From NCBI GenBank assembly GCA_017630115.1, contig JAGBVY010000156.1, positions 1 through 19,499 of the forward strand: a DNA stretch of 19,499 nt. The letters run 5' to 3'. The DNA comes from Tidjanibacter sp. GTDB taxonomy: Bacteria > Bacteroidota > Bacteroidia > Bacteroidales > Rikenellaceae. A program made the position numbers and the translations under genes. The notes under the pieces were generated by a model. It made no database searches, was not told where the DNA came from, and worked only from the letters and a program-made list of their open reading frames with translations. Shown in pieces: positions 1-5,718 of this stretch; position 1 is the stretch's first letter, and each line of letters opens with the position of its first letter.

Positions 1-48
1 ACTAACCTCTCCTGCCCTTTGGGCATCCTCCCCTGACATAGGGGAGGA
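1..48. repeat. Dispersed intergenic repeat with two small hairpins (left end)
   Basis: The stretch contains two adjacent inverted repeats: TGCCC (13-17) with GGGCA (21-25), and TCCTCCCC (26-33) with GGGGAGGA (41-48). The leading 17 bases ACTAACCTCTCCTGCCC recur at 19474-19490, so this is a dispersed repeat family seen at both ends of the window, where the second copy is cut by the window edge. There is no coding potential I can support. The hairpins could terminate transcription of a gene to the left, which is not visible. Confidence 0.6.
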
Positions 49-68
49 GTGGTCGTGGGGCGAAAGTG

Positions 69-91
69 AATTCAAAATTCAAAATTCAAAA
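69..91. repeat. Tandem AATTCAA heptamers
   Basis: Three exact head-to-tail copies of the 7-mer AATTCAA (69-75, 76-82, 83-89) are followed by an A/T run. The unit belongs to the same AT-rich heptamer family as the AATTGAA arrays at 4806, 11641 and 19291. Confidence 0.75.
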
Positions 92-94
92 TTT

Positions 95-183
95 TTTGAC
101 TTAGGTCGGTTGACGGTAGGCGGTCGTCGGTAGTCGTCATTTGACTTAGGTCGGTTGACGGTAGGCGGTCGTCGGTAGTCGTC
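95..183. repeat. Perfect 44-bp direct repeat, period 45
   Basis: Bases 95-138 and 140-183 are identical over 44 bp with one A between them. Each copy is built from GGTCGGTTGACGGTAGGCGG-like material. Related, diverged sequence continues at 190-227 (TTAGGTCGTTAGACG and similar) and recurs at 4977-5010, 11572-11617 and, inverted, at 16566-16594. Perfect identity points to a recent duplication, by inference. Confidence 0.85.
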
Positions 184-189
184 TTTCAG

Positions 190-227
190 CCTTAGGTCGT
201 TAGACGTTAGACCTTAGACGTTTGACC
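190..227. repeat. Diverged GGTCGTTAGACG-family repeat
   Basis: The segment has imperfect units of the form TTAGACGTTAGACC and TTAGACGTTTGACC. It resembles the 44-bp repeat just upstream and the array at 4977-5010. No open reading frame of interest lies in 1-366. Confidence 0.5.
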
Positions 228-240
228 GGAGCTAAGCTCA

Positions 241-364
241 GCGAGTGTATATCGTGAGGCGAGTTTCGTGCCAAGCTAAGGAGGGAGTCCGCAGCCTACT
301 AAACGTAGGTGAGGAACTCACTCTCTGACGCTTGGGGCGAAAATCGCCCACGAGATACGCTCGC
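241..364. repeat. Long palindromic element, copy 1
   Basis: This ~124-bp element folds on itself along its whole length. The outer arm 241-256 pairs with 349-364, the middle arm 258-276 pairs with 330-348, weaker pairing joins 280-290 with 313-326, and an apical stem CCTAC (295-299) pairs with GTAGG (305-309). A second copy at 5017-5142 has the same layout with compensating base changes in the stems. It starts two bases beyond the ftsK stop codon, so on the minus strand it would form a large hairpin at the 3' end of the murI-ftsK transcript. It could act as a terminator or 3' stabiliser, or be a non-autonomous MITE- or REP-like element; the sequence does not decide which. Confidence 0.75.
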
Positions 365-366
365 TC

Positions 367-3135
367 TTAGAAGTTTTCAATAAATATATCCCTCAACATC
401 CTCTCCAACGACGGCAGGTCGCTCACAAGCACCTCGCGAGGCTTACCACCGTCGCTCTTGCCCACAATGCCGTAGGCTTCGAGCTGGTCCATTATGCGTG
501 CGGCACGGGTGTAGCCAATCTTGTATTTGCGCTGTATGAACGAGGTGGAGCCTTGCTGATTGCCCACCACATAGCGTGCCACCTCCTCAAACTTGCTATC
601 TAGTTCGCCCACATCCTCGTGAGGCTCGCCGTGGTCGCCATCCTCGGGCACATAGTCGGGCAGCAGATAGGCCGAGCTATAACCCTGCTGTGCCGCAACA
701 AAATCGACAATGCGGTCAATCTCGGGGGTGTCGATGAAGGCACATTGCAGACGTGTTGTTTCGCCATTTATCTGCATCAGCATATCGCCCTTGCCGACCA
801 GTTTTTCTGCTCCGGGCTCGCCCAAGATGATGCGCGAGTTAATCATATTGGCCACCTTGAAACCCATACGAGCGGGACAGTTGGAGCTGATAAGACCCGT
901 AATAACCTTCGCATCGGGCCTTTGGGTGGCGATAATCAGGTGGATACCGATAGCCCTCGCAAGCTGTCCAAGGCGCTGGATGGGGGTCTCAACCTCCTTG
1001 CCTGCCGTCATAATCATATCGGCAAACTCGTCAATCACCACAACGATGTAGGGCAGATAGCGGTGGCCATATTTGGGGTGGAGTCGGCGTTCGAGGAATT
1101 TCTGGTTGTAGGCGTCGATACGCTTAACTCCTGCGGCTTTGAGCAACTTATACCTCTCCTCCATCTCGATGCAGAGCGAGTTGAGCGTATAGACAACCTT
1201 CTGGGTGTCGGTCAGTATAGCCTCCTCGGCGCTCTCCATCTTGGCCAGATAGTAGTTCTCCAAGCGCGAGTAGAGCGAGAGTTCCACCTTCTTGGGATCG
1301 ACCATCACAAACTTCAACTCAGCCGGATGGCGTTTATAGATGAGCGAGGCGATAATGGCATTCAGACCCACCGACTTACCCTGACCCGTAGCACCTGCCA
1401 CAATCATATGGGGCATATCGGCCAAGTCGAAGATGAAGGTTTCGTTTTGGATGGTCTTGCCTATAACCACAGGCAGGGCATATTTGCTCTCTTGGAACTT
1501 CTTGCTTTTCAGCACCGAGTACATCGACACCCTACGACGTGTGCGGTTGGGAATCTCCACACCAATAGTACCCCTACCGGGCATTGGGGCTATCAGACGT
1601 ATGCTCACCGCTTTGAGCGAAATGGCAATGTCGTCTTCGAGGTTTTTGATTTTGGCCACCTTCGTACCCTTCTCCGGCTCAATCTCGTAGAGAGTTACCG
1701 TTGGGCCTATGGTTGCCGTAATCTTGCGTATCTTCACGCCAAATATATCGAGCGTCTGTTCGATAATCTCTTTATTCTCGTTAATCTCCTCCACCGAGTA
1801 CTGCACACCATCCTCGTCGTACTTTTCGAGTATCTCCAATGGAGGGCGCTTAAAGCGCGAGAGCTCCTTGGTGGGGTCGTAGAGAGTACCTATCTTGCCC
1901 GCATCCTCGTCAGTGTGGCCATCCTTAACCACCTGTACCGACCCGTCGTCGCCGGTCTCCACAACACCACCCGTGCCGATTTGCACGTCAGTCAGTTCGT
2001 CGTCGAGTTGTTCATCGGTCTGAGTGCGGGTATGGGTGTCGTCGGTGGGCAGCCCCTCCATACCGCCAAGTTCCGTATCGACAATCTCCAAATCCTCGTC
2101 AATCACCTCTTGGGGCTCAGCGGGCTGAGGCTTCACAACCTCTCCTTCAAACTCATCGTTATCATCTTCTCCATTGGGGAATGTTTCGTTGTCCACATCC
2201 ACAAAATCCTCATCCCTGGGGACAACTATCTCCAACTCGCCACCCTCTTTTGCGTCGTCATTTTCGTCGTCAGTTAGGGTAGTTGTATTGTGGTCATCCT
2301 CTTCCGTGTCGCCATTGTCGTTCTCTTTGTTGTCGTCAGCGTCGGAGTGTTCGTTCTCATCCTCCAAAGAGCCATCTTCGCCCCTCTCAATCTCAATAAA
2401 TTCATCTTCCTCCTTCTCAGGCAGCACACGATCCGACTCGTCGTCGTCACCATCATCCTCTCCGCCGGTAATAATAGTGCGACGAGGACGGAAAATTGAT
2501 GCTGTCTTATGGGCCAACTTATTCATCGCCCCGATGGTGCGTGTACTATTGACATACAAAGCCCACAACAACCAGCTCATAAACATCAGCAGGCCCACAC
2601 CCAAGCGACCTATCTCGCCCGAGAGCCAAGCTGCTACATCTATACCCAGTTTGCCACCCATACCCGAACCAAACGAGCCATCGGCACCCAACACAGCGCC
2701 AAGGCTGAAACTGCCAATAAGCATTGCCGCCACGAGTATCTTCACAGTACGCATAAGCATACCTCCCCTATTGCCACTCACGGCCACATAGGCGAGGATA
2801 AAACCTATGGCAGGGATGCACAAAGCAAACAGACCAAACCAATCGCCCACCAGCGTAGAGGCAATCTTCAAGCCCCAACTACCACCAATATTGGCCACGC
2901 CAAGCCCCATTTGGTCGGCCTTCCAAGTAAAATAGTGCGACACCACCGAGAGGGTCACAAAGGCCGACATAAAGAGCAGAAAGAAACATATCACCCAACG
3001 CTGACTCTCCGTAAGGGTCAGTCGTATTTTAGGCTCTCGGCTCACTATTTCACCTCCCCTAGCCCCGGCAGCCTGCTTGGCCCTTGGGGTGGTCGATGGT
3101 TTTCTATCTACTGGTTTGGTACTACTCTTTGCCAT
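367..3135 (-). CDS. ftsK: FtsK/SpoIIIE-type DNA translocase
   Basis: Septum-anchored ATPase that pumps chromosomal DNA during division and activates dimer resolution near the terminus. The 922-residue product has four predicted membrane segments (about 47-69, 97-120, 129-149, 179-196), a very acidic low-complexity linker (about 226-415), then the RecA-like motor with Walker A GATGQGKS (about 581-588) and Walker B VVVIDEF (Asp about 702). A C-terminal winged-helix gamma domain follows, of the kind that reads polar guide sequences (FIQRKYKIGYTRAARIMDQL). I chose ATG at 3135 rather than the TTG at 3150 because a GGAG box (complement of 3145-3148) lies 9 nt upstream and the protein then begins MAKSS. 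It lies 77 bp downstream of murI, probably in one transcript. A long palindromic repeat begins two bases past its stop. Confidence 0.95.
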   Translation of the reverse strand: MAKSSTKPVDRKPSTTPRAKQAAGARGGEIVSREPKIRLTLTESQRWVICFFLLFMSAFVTLSVVSHYFTWKADQMGLGVANIGGSWGLKIASTLVGDWFGLFALCIPAIGFILAYVAVSGNRGGMLMRTVKILVAAMLIGSFSLGAVLGADGSFGSGMGGKLGIDVAAWLSGEIGRLGVGLLMFMSWLLWALYVNSTRTIGAMNKLAHKTASIFRPRRTIITGGEDDGDDDESDRVLPEKEEDEFIEIERGEDGSLEDENEHSDADDNKENDNGDTEEDDHNTTTLTDDENDDAKEGGELEIVVPRDEDFVDVDNETFPNGEDDNDEFEGEVVKPQPAEPQEVIDEDLEIVDTELGGMEGLPTDDTHTRTQTDEQLDDELTDVQIGTGGVVETGDDGSVQVVKDGHTDEDAGKIGTLYDPTKELSRFKRPPLEILEKYDEDGVQYSVEEINENKEIIEQTLDIFGVKIRKITATIGPTVTLYEIEPEKGTKVAKIKNLEDDIAISLKAVSIRLIAPMPGRGTIGVEIPNRTRRRVSMYSVLKSKKFQESKYALPVVIGKTIQNETFIFDLADMPHMIVAGATGQGKSVGLNAIIASLIYKRHPAELKFVMVDPKKVELSLYSRLENYYLAKMESAEEAILTDTQKVVYTLNSLCIEMEERYKLLKAAGVKRIDAYNQKFLERRLHPKYGHRYLPYIVVVIDEFADMIMTAGKEVETPIQRLGQLARAIGIHLIIATQRPDAKVITGLISSNCPARMGFKVANMINSRIILGEPGAEKLVGKGDMLMQINGETTRLQCAFIDTPEIDRIVDFVAAQQGYSSAYLLPDYVPEDGDHGEPHEDVGELDSKFEEVARYVVGNQQGSTSFIQRKYKIGYTRAARIMDQLEAYGIVGKSDGGKPREVLVSDLPSLERMLRDIFIENF

Positions 3136-3212
3136 ATATCTTTTCTCCAATTATATCCGTAATAATGTTTGGCTCAATCATTAGCCGCCACTTTGTGGTA
3201 CTCCTCTTTGCG

Positions 3213-3992
3213 CTACTCGCCCACAAGATGCTTGGCCCTCTGTTCCACCCTCTGGCGGTACTCCTCGTCGGCGAAGCTCAGAAACTCATAGTCGGCCTTG
3301 TGGTCGGGCTCGGCACGCAAACCATCGCGCTCCAAAAGCCACTCCACACGCCTTGCCACCGCAGGCGCGGGGTCGATAATCTCCACCTTGCGCTCGCCCA
3401 CAACACTCTCAATGGCCCCCATAAGGAAGGGGTAGTGGGTGCAGCCCAAGACTATGCGGTCGGCCCCAGAGCTAAGCATAGGCTCAATGGCGTCGGCCAC
3501 CACCTTGCTAGCCTCGGGGCTATGTTCCTCGCCCTGCTCAACAATCTCCACAAAGCCCTCGCCCACTGCGCTGAGTATCTTCACCCTGTCGGCATATTTA
3601 GCTGAGGTGGCTCTGAAAAGTTCGCCCGAGAGGGCTGCGTGGGTTGCCACAATGCCAATCACTCCGCTCTGGCTCGATAGGGCCGCAGGCTTCACCGCAG
3701 GTTCCATACCCACAAACTCCACATCGAAACTCTCGCGGAGCATATCTATGGCCATAGCCGTGGCGGTGTTGCAAGCCACCACAACAATCTTCACCCCACG
3801 CGAGAGCAACTCCTCCACCGCACTCTTAGTTAGAGAGGCTATTTCGTGGGGTGTTCTATCACCATAGGGGCAATTTTTGCCGTCGGCCAGATAGACAATC
3901 GACTCATTGGGCATAAGCTGCCTAACTCTCAGCCACACCGACAGACCACCCATACCGGAGTCGAAAATTCCTATTGGAGCACTACGTTTCAT
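3213..3992 (-). CDS. murI: Glutamate racemase
   Basis: Converts L-glutamate to D-glutamate for the peptidoglycan stem peptide, in the cytoplasm. The 259-residue length is normal for the family. The N-terminal GIFDSGMGGLS motif carries the conserved Asp (D11). The two catalytic cysteines are visible in ACNTAT (C74) and LGCTHYPF (C184), and NCPYGDRT is the usual substrate-loop signature. The ATG at 3992 gives the canonical MKRSAPIGIFDSG start. It is first in a minus-strand pair with ftsK and has its own promoter (4025-4054) overlapped by an inverted repeat. It is divergent from the coiled-coil gene at 4179. Confidence 0.96.
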   Translation of the reverse strand: MKRSAPIGIFDSGMGGLSVWLRVRQLMPNESIVYLADGKNCPYGDRTPHEIASLTKSAVEELLSRGVKIVVVACNTATAMAIDMLRESFDVEFVGMEPAVKPAALSSQSGVIGIVATHAALSGELFRATSAKYADRVKILSAVGEGFVEIVEQGEEHSPEASKVVADAIEPMLSSGADRIVLGCTHYPFLMGAIESVVGERKVEIIDPAPAVARRVEWLLERDGLRAEPDHKADYEFLSFADEEYRQRVEQRAKHLVGE

Positions 3993-4024
3993 TGATTTGT
4001 TTGAGCCATAAATTTAGCAACCTA

Positions 4025-4054
4025 CAAAGATACTATTTTTGAGTGAAACTCAAA
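4025..4054 (-). promoter_or_regulatory. Promoter of murI (Bacteroidota type)
   Basis: On the minus strand, TTTG (complement of 4051-4054) and TATCTTTG (complement of 4025-4032) are separated by 18 nt. This closely fits the Bacteroidota primary sigma consensus TTTG / TAnnTTTG with a spacer of about 19. The -7 box lies 32 nt upstream of the murI ATG. Confidence 0.65.
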
Positions 4055-4058
4055 ATAG
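4033..4058. promoter_or_regulatory. Inverted repeat over the murI promoter spacer
   Basis: CTATTTT(T)GAGT (4033-4044) and ACTCAAAATAG (4048-4058) form an 11-bp dyad with one bulged T and a GAA centre. It covers the spacer and the TTTG box of the murI promoter, which is where a repressor operator would sit. A role as operator is inference. Confidence 0.45.
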
Positions 4059-4137
4059 CCACAGCCATTTTTTCTCACACACTCCGCCAATGGTGCTTTT
4101 ACACAAAAATGAGAATCGTTTTCGCCCCCAGCGAGGC

Positions 4138-4145
4138 TATATTTG
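4138..4145 (+). promoter_or_regulatory. -7 box TATATTTG for the 4179 gene
   Basis: TATATTTG matches TAnnTTTG exactly and lies 33 nt before the ATG at 4179. No clear TTTG -33 box is seen at the expected distance, so the promoter may be weak or activator dependent. Confidence 0.55.
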
Positions 4146-4178
4146 CAACTCACTACTACAAACCAACAAAACAGCACT

Positions 4179-4811
4179 ATGAAACAATCACACCTCTTTT
4201 CGCTCACACTCGTGGGCCTACTACTCCTATCGCTCTGTCTGCTCGACAGCGCCAACAAAGAGCGCCACAGGTTGGAGCATAACAACTCCTCGCTAAGCGC
4301 CCAACTCCACTCGCTCCGCACAACCCTCGGGGCAGAGCGCAAGTCGGCCGAGCGGCTACGAATGACCATTGGCGAGCTACGAGAGTTTAGGGCCGCCGAC
4401 GCTGCTTTGATTGAGAGCCTCGGCATACGTCTGCGTCACGCCAACGCCCTCTCTTCGCTCCACACCCTCACTCGCCTCGACACCCTCATCGCTACCTCAG
4501 CCGACACCCTACCATACACCGCCGACTCCCTTGCCACCACCCCCACACCTCAGCCCTCGGCCGACACTCTCTACCACCCGCTACCTGCAATCAGGTGGCG
4601 CGATAGTTGGGTCGAGCTACGCATTGAGCCTGAGATGTTTGGCACTCGCATCGAGCTTACCTCACGCGACACACTCCACCAGATTATCCATCGCATTCCC
4701 CACCGCTGGTGGATATTTTCGTGGGGCACAAAAGCCATCCGCCAAGAGCTACACAACACCAACCCCCACAACCACATCACTTGGGCCGAATACATTGAGT
4801 TGGAGAATTGA
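4179..4811 (+). CDS. Membrane-anchored coiled-coil protein, DUF6549-like
   Basis: A 210-residue product with one N-terminal membrane segment (about 6-22), a charged helical stretch likely to be a coiled coil (about 25-85), a Thr/Pro/Asp-rich linker (about 90-135) and a C-terminal domain containing RWRDSWVELRI, HRIPHRWWIFSWGTKAIRQE and NPHNHITWAEYIELEN. From memory, this C-terminal pattern (GTKAIRQE...NPH..I.Y.EYIE) matches a family found mainly in Bacteroidota prophages and annotated DUF6549, with a spanin-like architecture. No other phage genes are nearby. ATG 4179 is chosen because it places the -7 box at a normal distance; the longer frame back to 4143 would overlap that box. The stop codon lies inside an AATTGAA repeat. 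Function unknown; a role at the inner membrane or cell wall is inference. Confidence 0.75.
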   Translation: MKQSHLFSLTLVGLLLLSLCLLDSANKERHRLEHNNSSLSAQLHSLRTTLGAERKSAERLRMTIGELREFRAADAALIESLGIRLRHANALSSLHTLTRLDTLIATSADTLPYTADSLATTPTPQPSADTLYHPLPAIRWRDSWVELRIEPEMFGTRIELTSRDTLHQIIHRIPHRWWIFSWGTKAIRQELHNTNPHNHITWAEYIELEN

Positions 4812-4830
4812 AAATTGAAAATTGAGAATT
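4806..4830. repeat. Tandem AATTGAA heptamers overlapping a stop codon
   Basis: AATTGAA (4806-4812), AATTGAA (4813-4819) and AATTGAG (4820-4826) are followed by AATT. The TGA stop of the upstream gene (4809-4811) is read from the first unit. The same units occur in reverse complement at 11641-11674 and again at 19291-19323. Confidence 0.75.
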
Positions 4831-4853
4831 AGGAGGAGCAGAAAGGAGGGAGG

Positions 4854-4901
4854 TTAGGGAACTTAGGGAATTTAGGGAATTTAGGGAGTTTAGGGAGAGG
4901 G
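4854..4901. repeat. Tandem 9-mers of the type TTTAGGGAA with regular GGG runs
   Basis: GGG runs occur at 4857, 4866, 4875, 4884 and 4893, exactly every 9 nt, and again at 4899. The 6-nt loops meet the usual G-quadruplex pattern (G3 with loops of 1-7). A related array with longer G runs is at 19335-19364. Confidence 0.75.
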
Positions 4902-4928
4902 CCTATAAGCCCTATAAGCCCTATAAAC
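4902..4928. repeat. Tandem CCTATAAGC 9-mers
   Basis: CCTATAAGC (4902-4910), CCTATAAGC (4911-4919) and CCTATAAAC (4920-4928) follow directly on the GGG array. The same module in the same order is found at 11541-11567. Confidence 0.75.
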
Positions 4929-4934
4929 CACAAA

Positions 4935-4966
4935 AAAGCGCGGGTATCTTTTAATACCCGCGCTTT
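4935..4966. terminator. Bidirectional intrinsic terminator between convergent genes
   Basis: AAAGCGCGGGTAT (4935-4947) and ATACCCGCGCTTT (4954-4966) form a perfect 13-bp stem with the loop CTTTTA. Read on the minus strand, the GC-rich stem is followed by six T residues, suiting termination of aroK. On the plus strand it also ends the 4179 gene, with a weaker T tract. Confidence 0.85.
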
Positions 4967-4976
4967 CATTTGAAAT

Positions 4977-5010
4977 TAGGTCGTTAGACGGTCGTCGGTT
5001 GACGGTAGAC
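4977..5010. repeat. GGTCGTTAGACG-family repeat
   Basis: The segment carries TTAGGTCGTTAGACGG and CGTCGGTTGACGGTAGAC. These are the building blocks of the 44-bp repeat at 95-183 and the heptamer array at 11576-11617. As in the left-end region, it lies just before a copy of the long palindromic element. Confidence 0.6.
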
Positions 5011-5016
5011 TAAAAG

Positions 5017-5142
5017 AAAGAGTGCGATTTGTGAGGCGAGTTTCGTGCCAAACTAAGGAGCGAGTCCGCAGCTTACTTGGCGTAAGTGAGGAACTCGCTC
5101 TCTGACGTTTGGTGCGAAAATCGCCCACAAGGCGCGCTCTTT
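5017..5142. repeat. Long palindromic element, copy 2 (runs into aroK)
   Basis: This ~126-bp element has the same architecture as 241-364. The outer arm AAAGAGTGCGATTTGTG (5017-5033) pairs with 5126-5142, the middle arm 5035-5053 pairs with 5107-5125, AGCGAGT (5059-5065) pairs with ACTCGCT (5093-5099), and the apical stem CTTAC (5072-5076) pairs with GTAAG (5082-5086). Stem changes relative to copy 1 are compensated on the other arm at three places. The element overlaps the 3' end of aroK and carries its stop codon. Confidence 0.78.
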
Positions 5143-5648
5143 ACGAGGTACTTTAATCGCCCAACCACCACCCTACTCGAAATCCCATCACAATCAACAA
5201 TCACTCGTGCCCGAGAGTAGTAAGGCTCACGCTCGGCTAGCAGTGTGGCGACATAGTCGTAGAGCTCCTCGGGGCTCTTGCCCACAATCTTGGGTCGCAC
5301 AACCCTGACGTGTTGCAAACGCTCGCTGAGCGCCTCGGCCGACATTTTCAGATAGACCGTAATACCCTTGCTTACAAGCAGTTCCATATTATCACCCACA
5401 CAGGGTGCGCCACCTCCTGTGGCCACAATGAGGTTGCCTTCGGTGGGTAGGCTTTCTATGGCCTTGCGCTCCAAACGACGAAACTCCGCCTCGCCAAGTG
5501 TGGCGAAAATCTCGGCTACCGTATCCACGCCTACATCCTGACAGACCCTCTGGTCGAGGTCTATCTGCTCCCAGCCGGAGCATTGAGCCAACCCTCGCGC
5601 CACGGTGCTCTTGCCGCACCCCATAAATCCTATCAGGAAGACAATCAC
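5073..5648 (-). CDS. aroK: Shikimate kinase
   Basis: Phosphorylates shikimate at the 3-hydroxyl using ATP, the fifth step towards chorismate and aromatic amino acids. Visible motifs are the P-loop GFMGCGKS (7-14), the DLD pair (D30, D32) for Mg and shikimate, the arginine in EFRRLE, the TGGGAP loop, the lid around RPKI and the terminal REPYYSRA helix. At 191 residues it is about 20 longer than a typical shikimate kinase. Codons from about residue 170 onward (SAPCGRFSHQTSESEFLTYA and a final Lys) are read from the long palindromic element, so the tail is probably an acquired extension. The start is GTG at 5648, with a stop two codons upstream, so no longer start is possible. It lies 70 bp downstream of parC. 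Confidence 0.93.
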   Translation of the reverse strand: MIVFLIGFMGCGKSTVARGLAQCSGWEQIDLDQRVCQDVGVDTVAEIFATLGEAEFRRLERKAIESLPTEGNLIVATGGGAPCVGDNMELLVSKGITVYLKMSAEALSERLQHVRVVRPKIVGKSPEELYDYVATLLAEREPYYSRARVIVDCDGISSRVVVGRLKYLVKSAPCGRFSHQTSESEFLTYAK

Positions 5649-5698
5649 AGTTTACAGTTGTCAGTTTACAATTATTGGTTATCAGCGTTCAGTTTACA
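5648..5698. repeat. CAGTTTACA 9-mer repeats upstream of aroK
   Basis: Three exact copies of CAGTTTACA occur at 5648-5656, 5662-5670 and 5690-5698 in the 70-bp parC-aroK spacer. The first touches the aroK GTG start codon, so aroK is bounded by repeat sequence on both sides. Confidence 0.65.
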
Positions 5699-5718
5699 GA
5701 CTACTGATTACTGACAAC

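Noticed and set aside
619..2277. A 552-codon plus-strand open frame opposite ftsK
   Set aside because: Antisense to the FtsK motor and linker, with no recognisable motifs and no promoter; a shadow of the real gene.
4143..4178. Longer N terminus for the coiled-coil gene
   Set aside because: It would begin inside the TATATTTG box, and the membrane segment sits correctly after the ATG at 4179.
4854..4901. Telomere-like TTAGGG sequence as a chromosome or plasmid end
   Set aside because: The array is short, internal, flanked by ordinary genes and one of several related intergenic modules.
4179..5142. A prophage or integrated element spanning this area
   Set aside because: Only one phage-type gene is present, with no integrase, attachment repeats or tRNA target.
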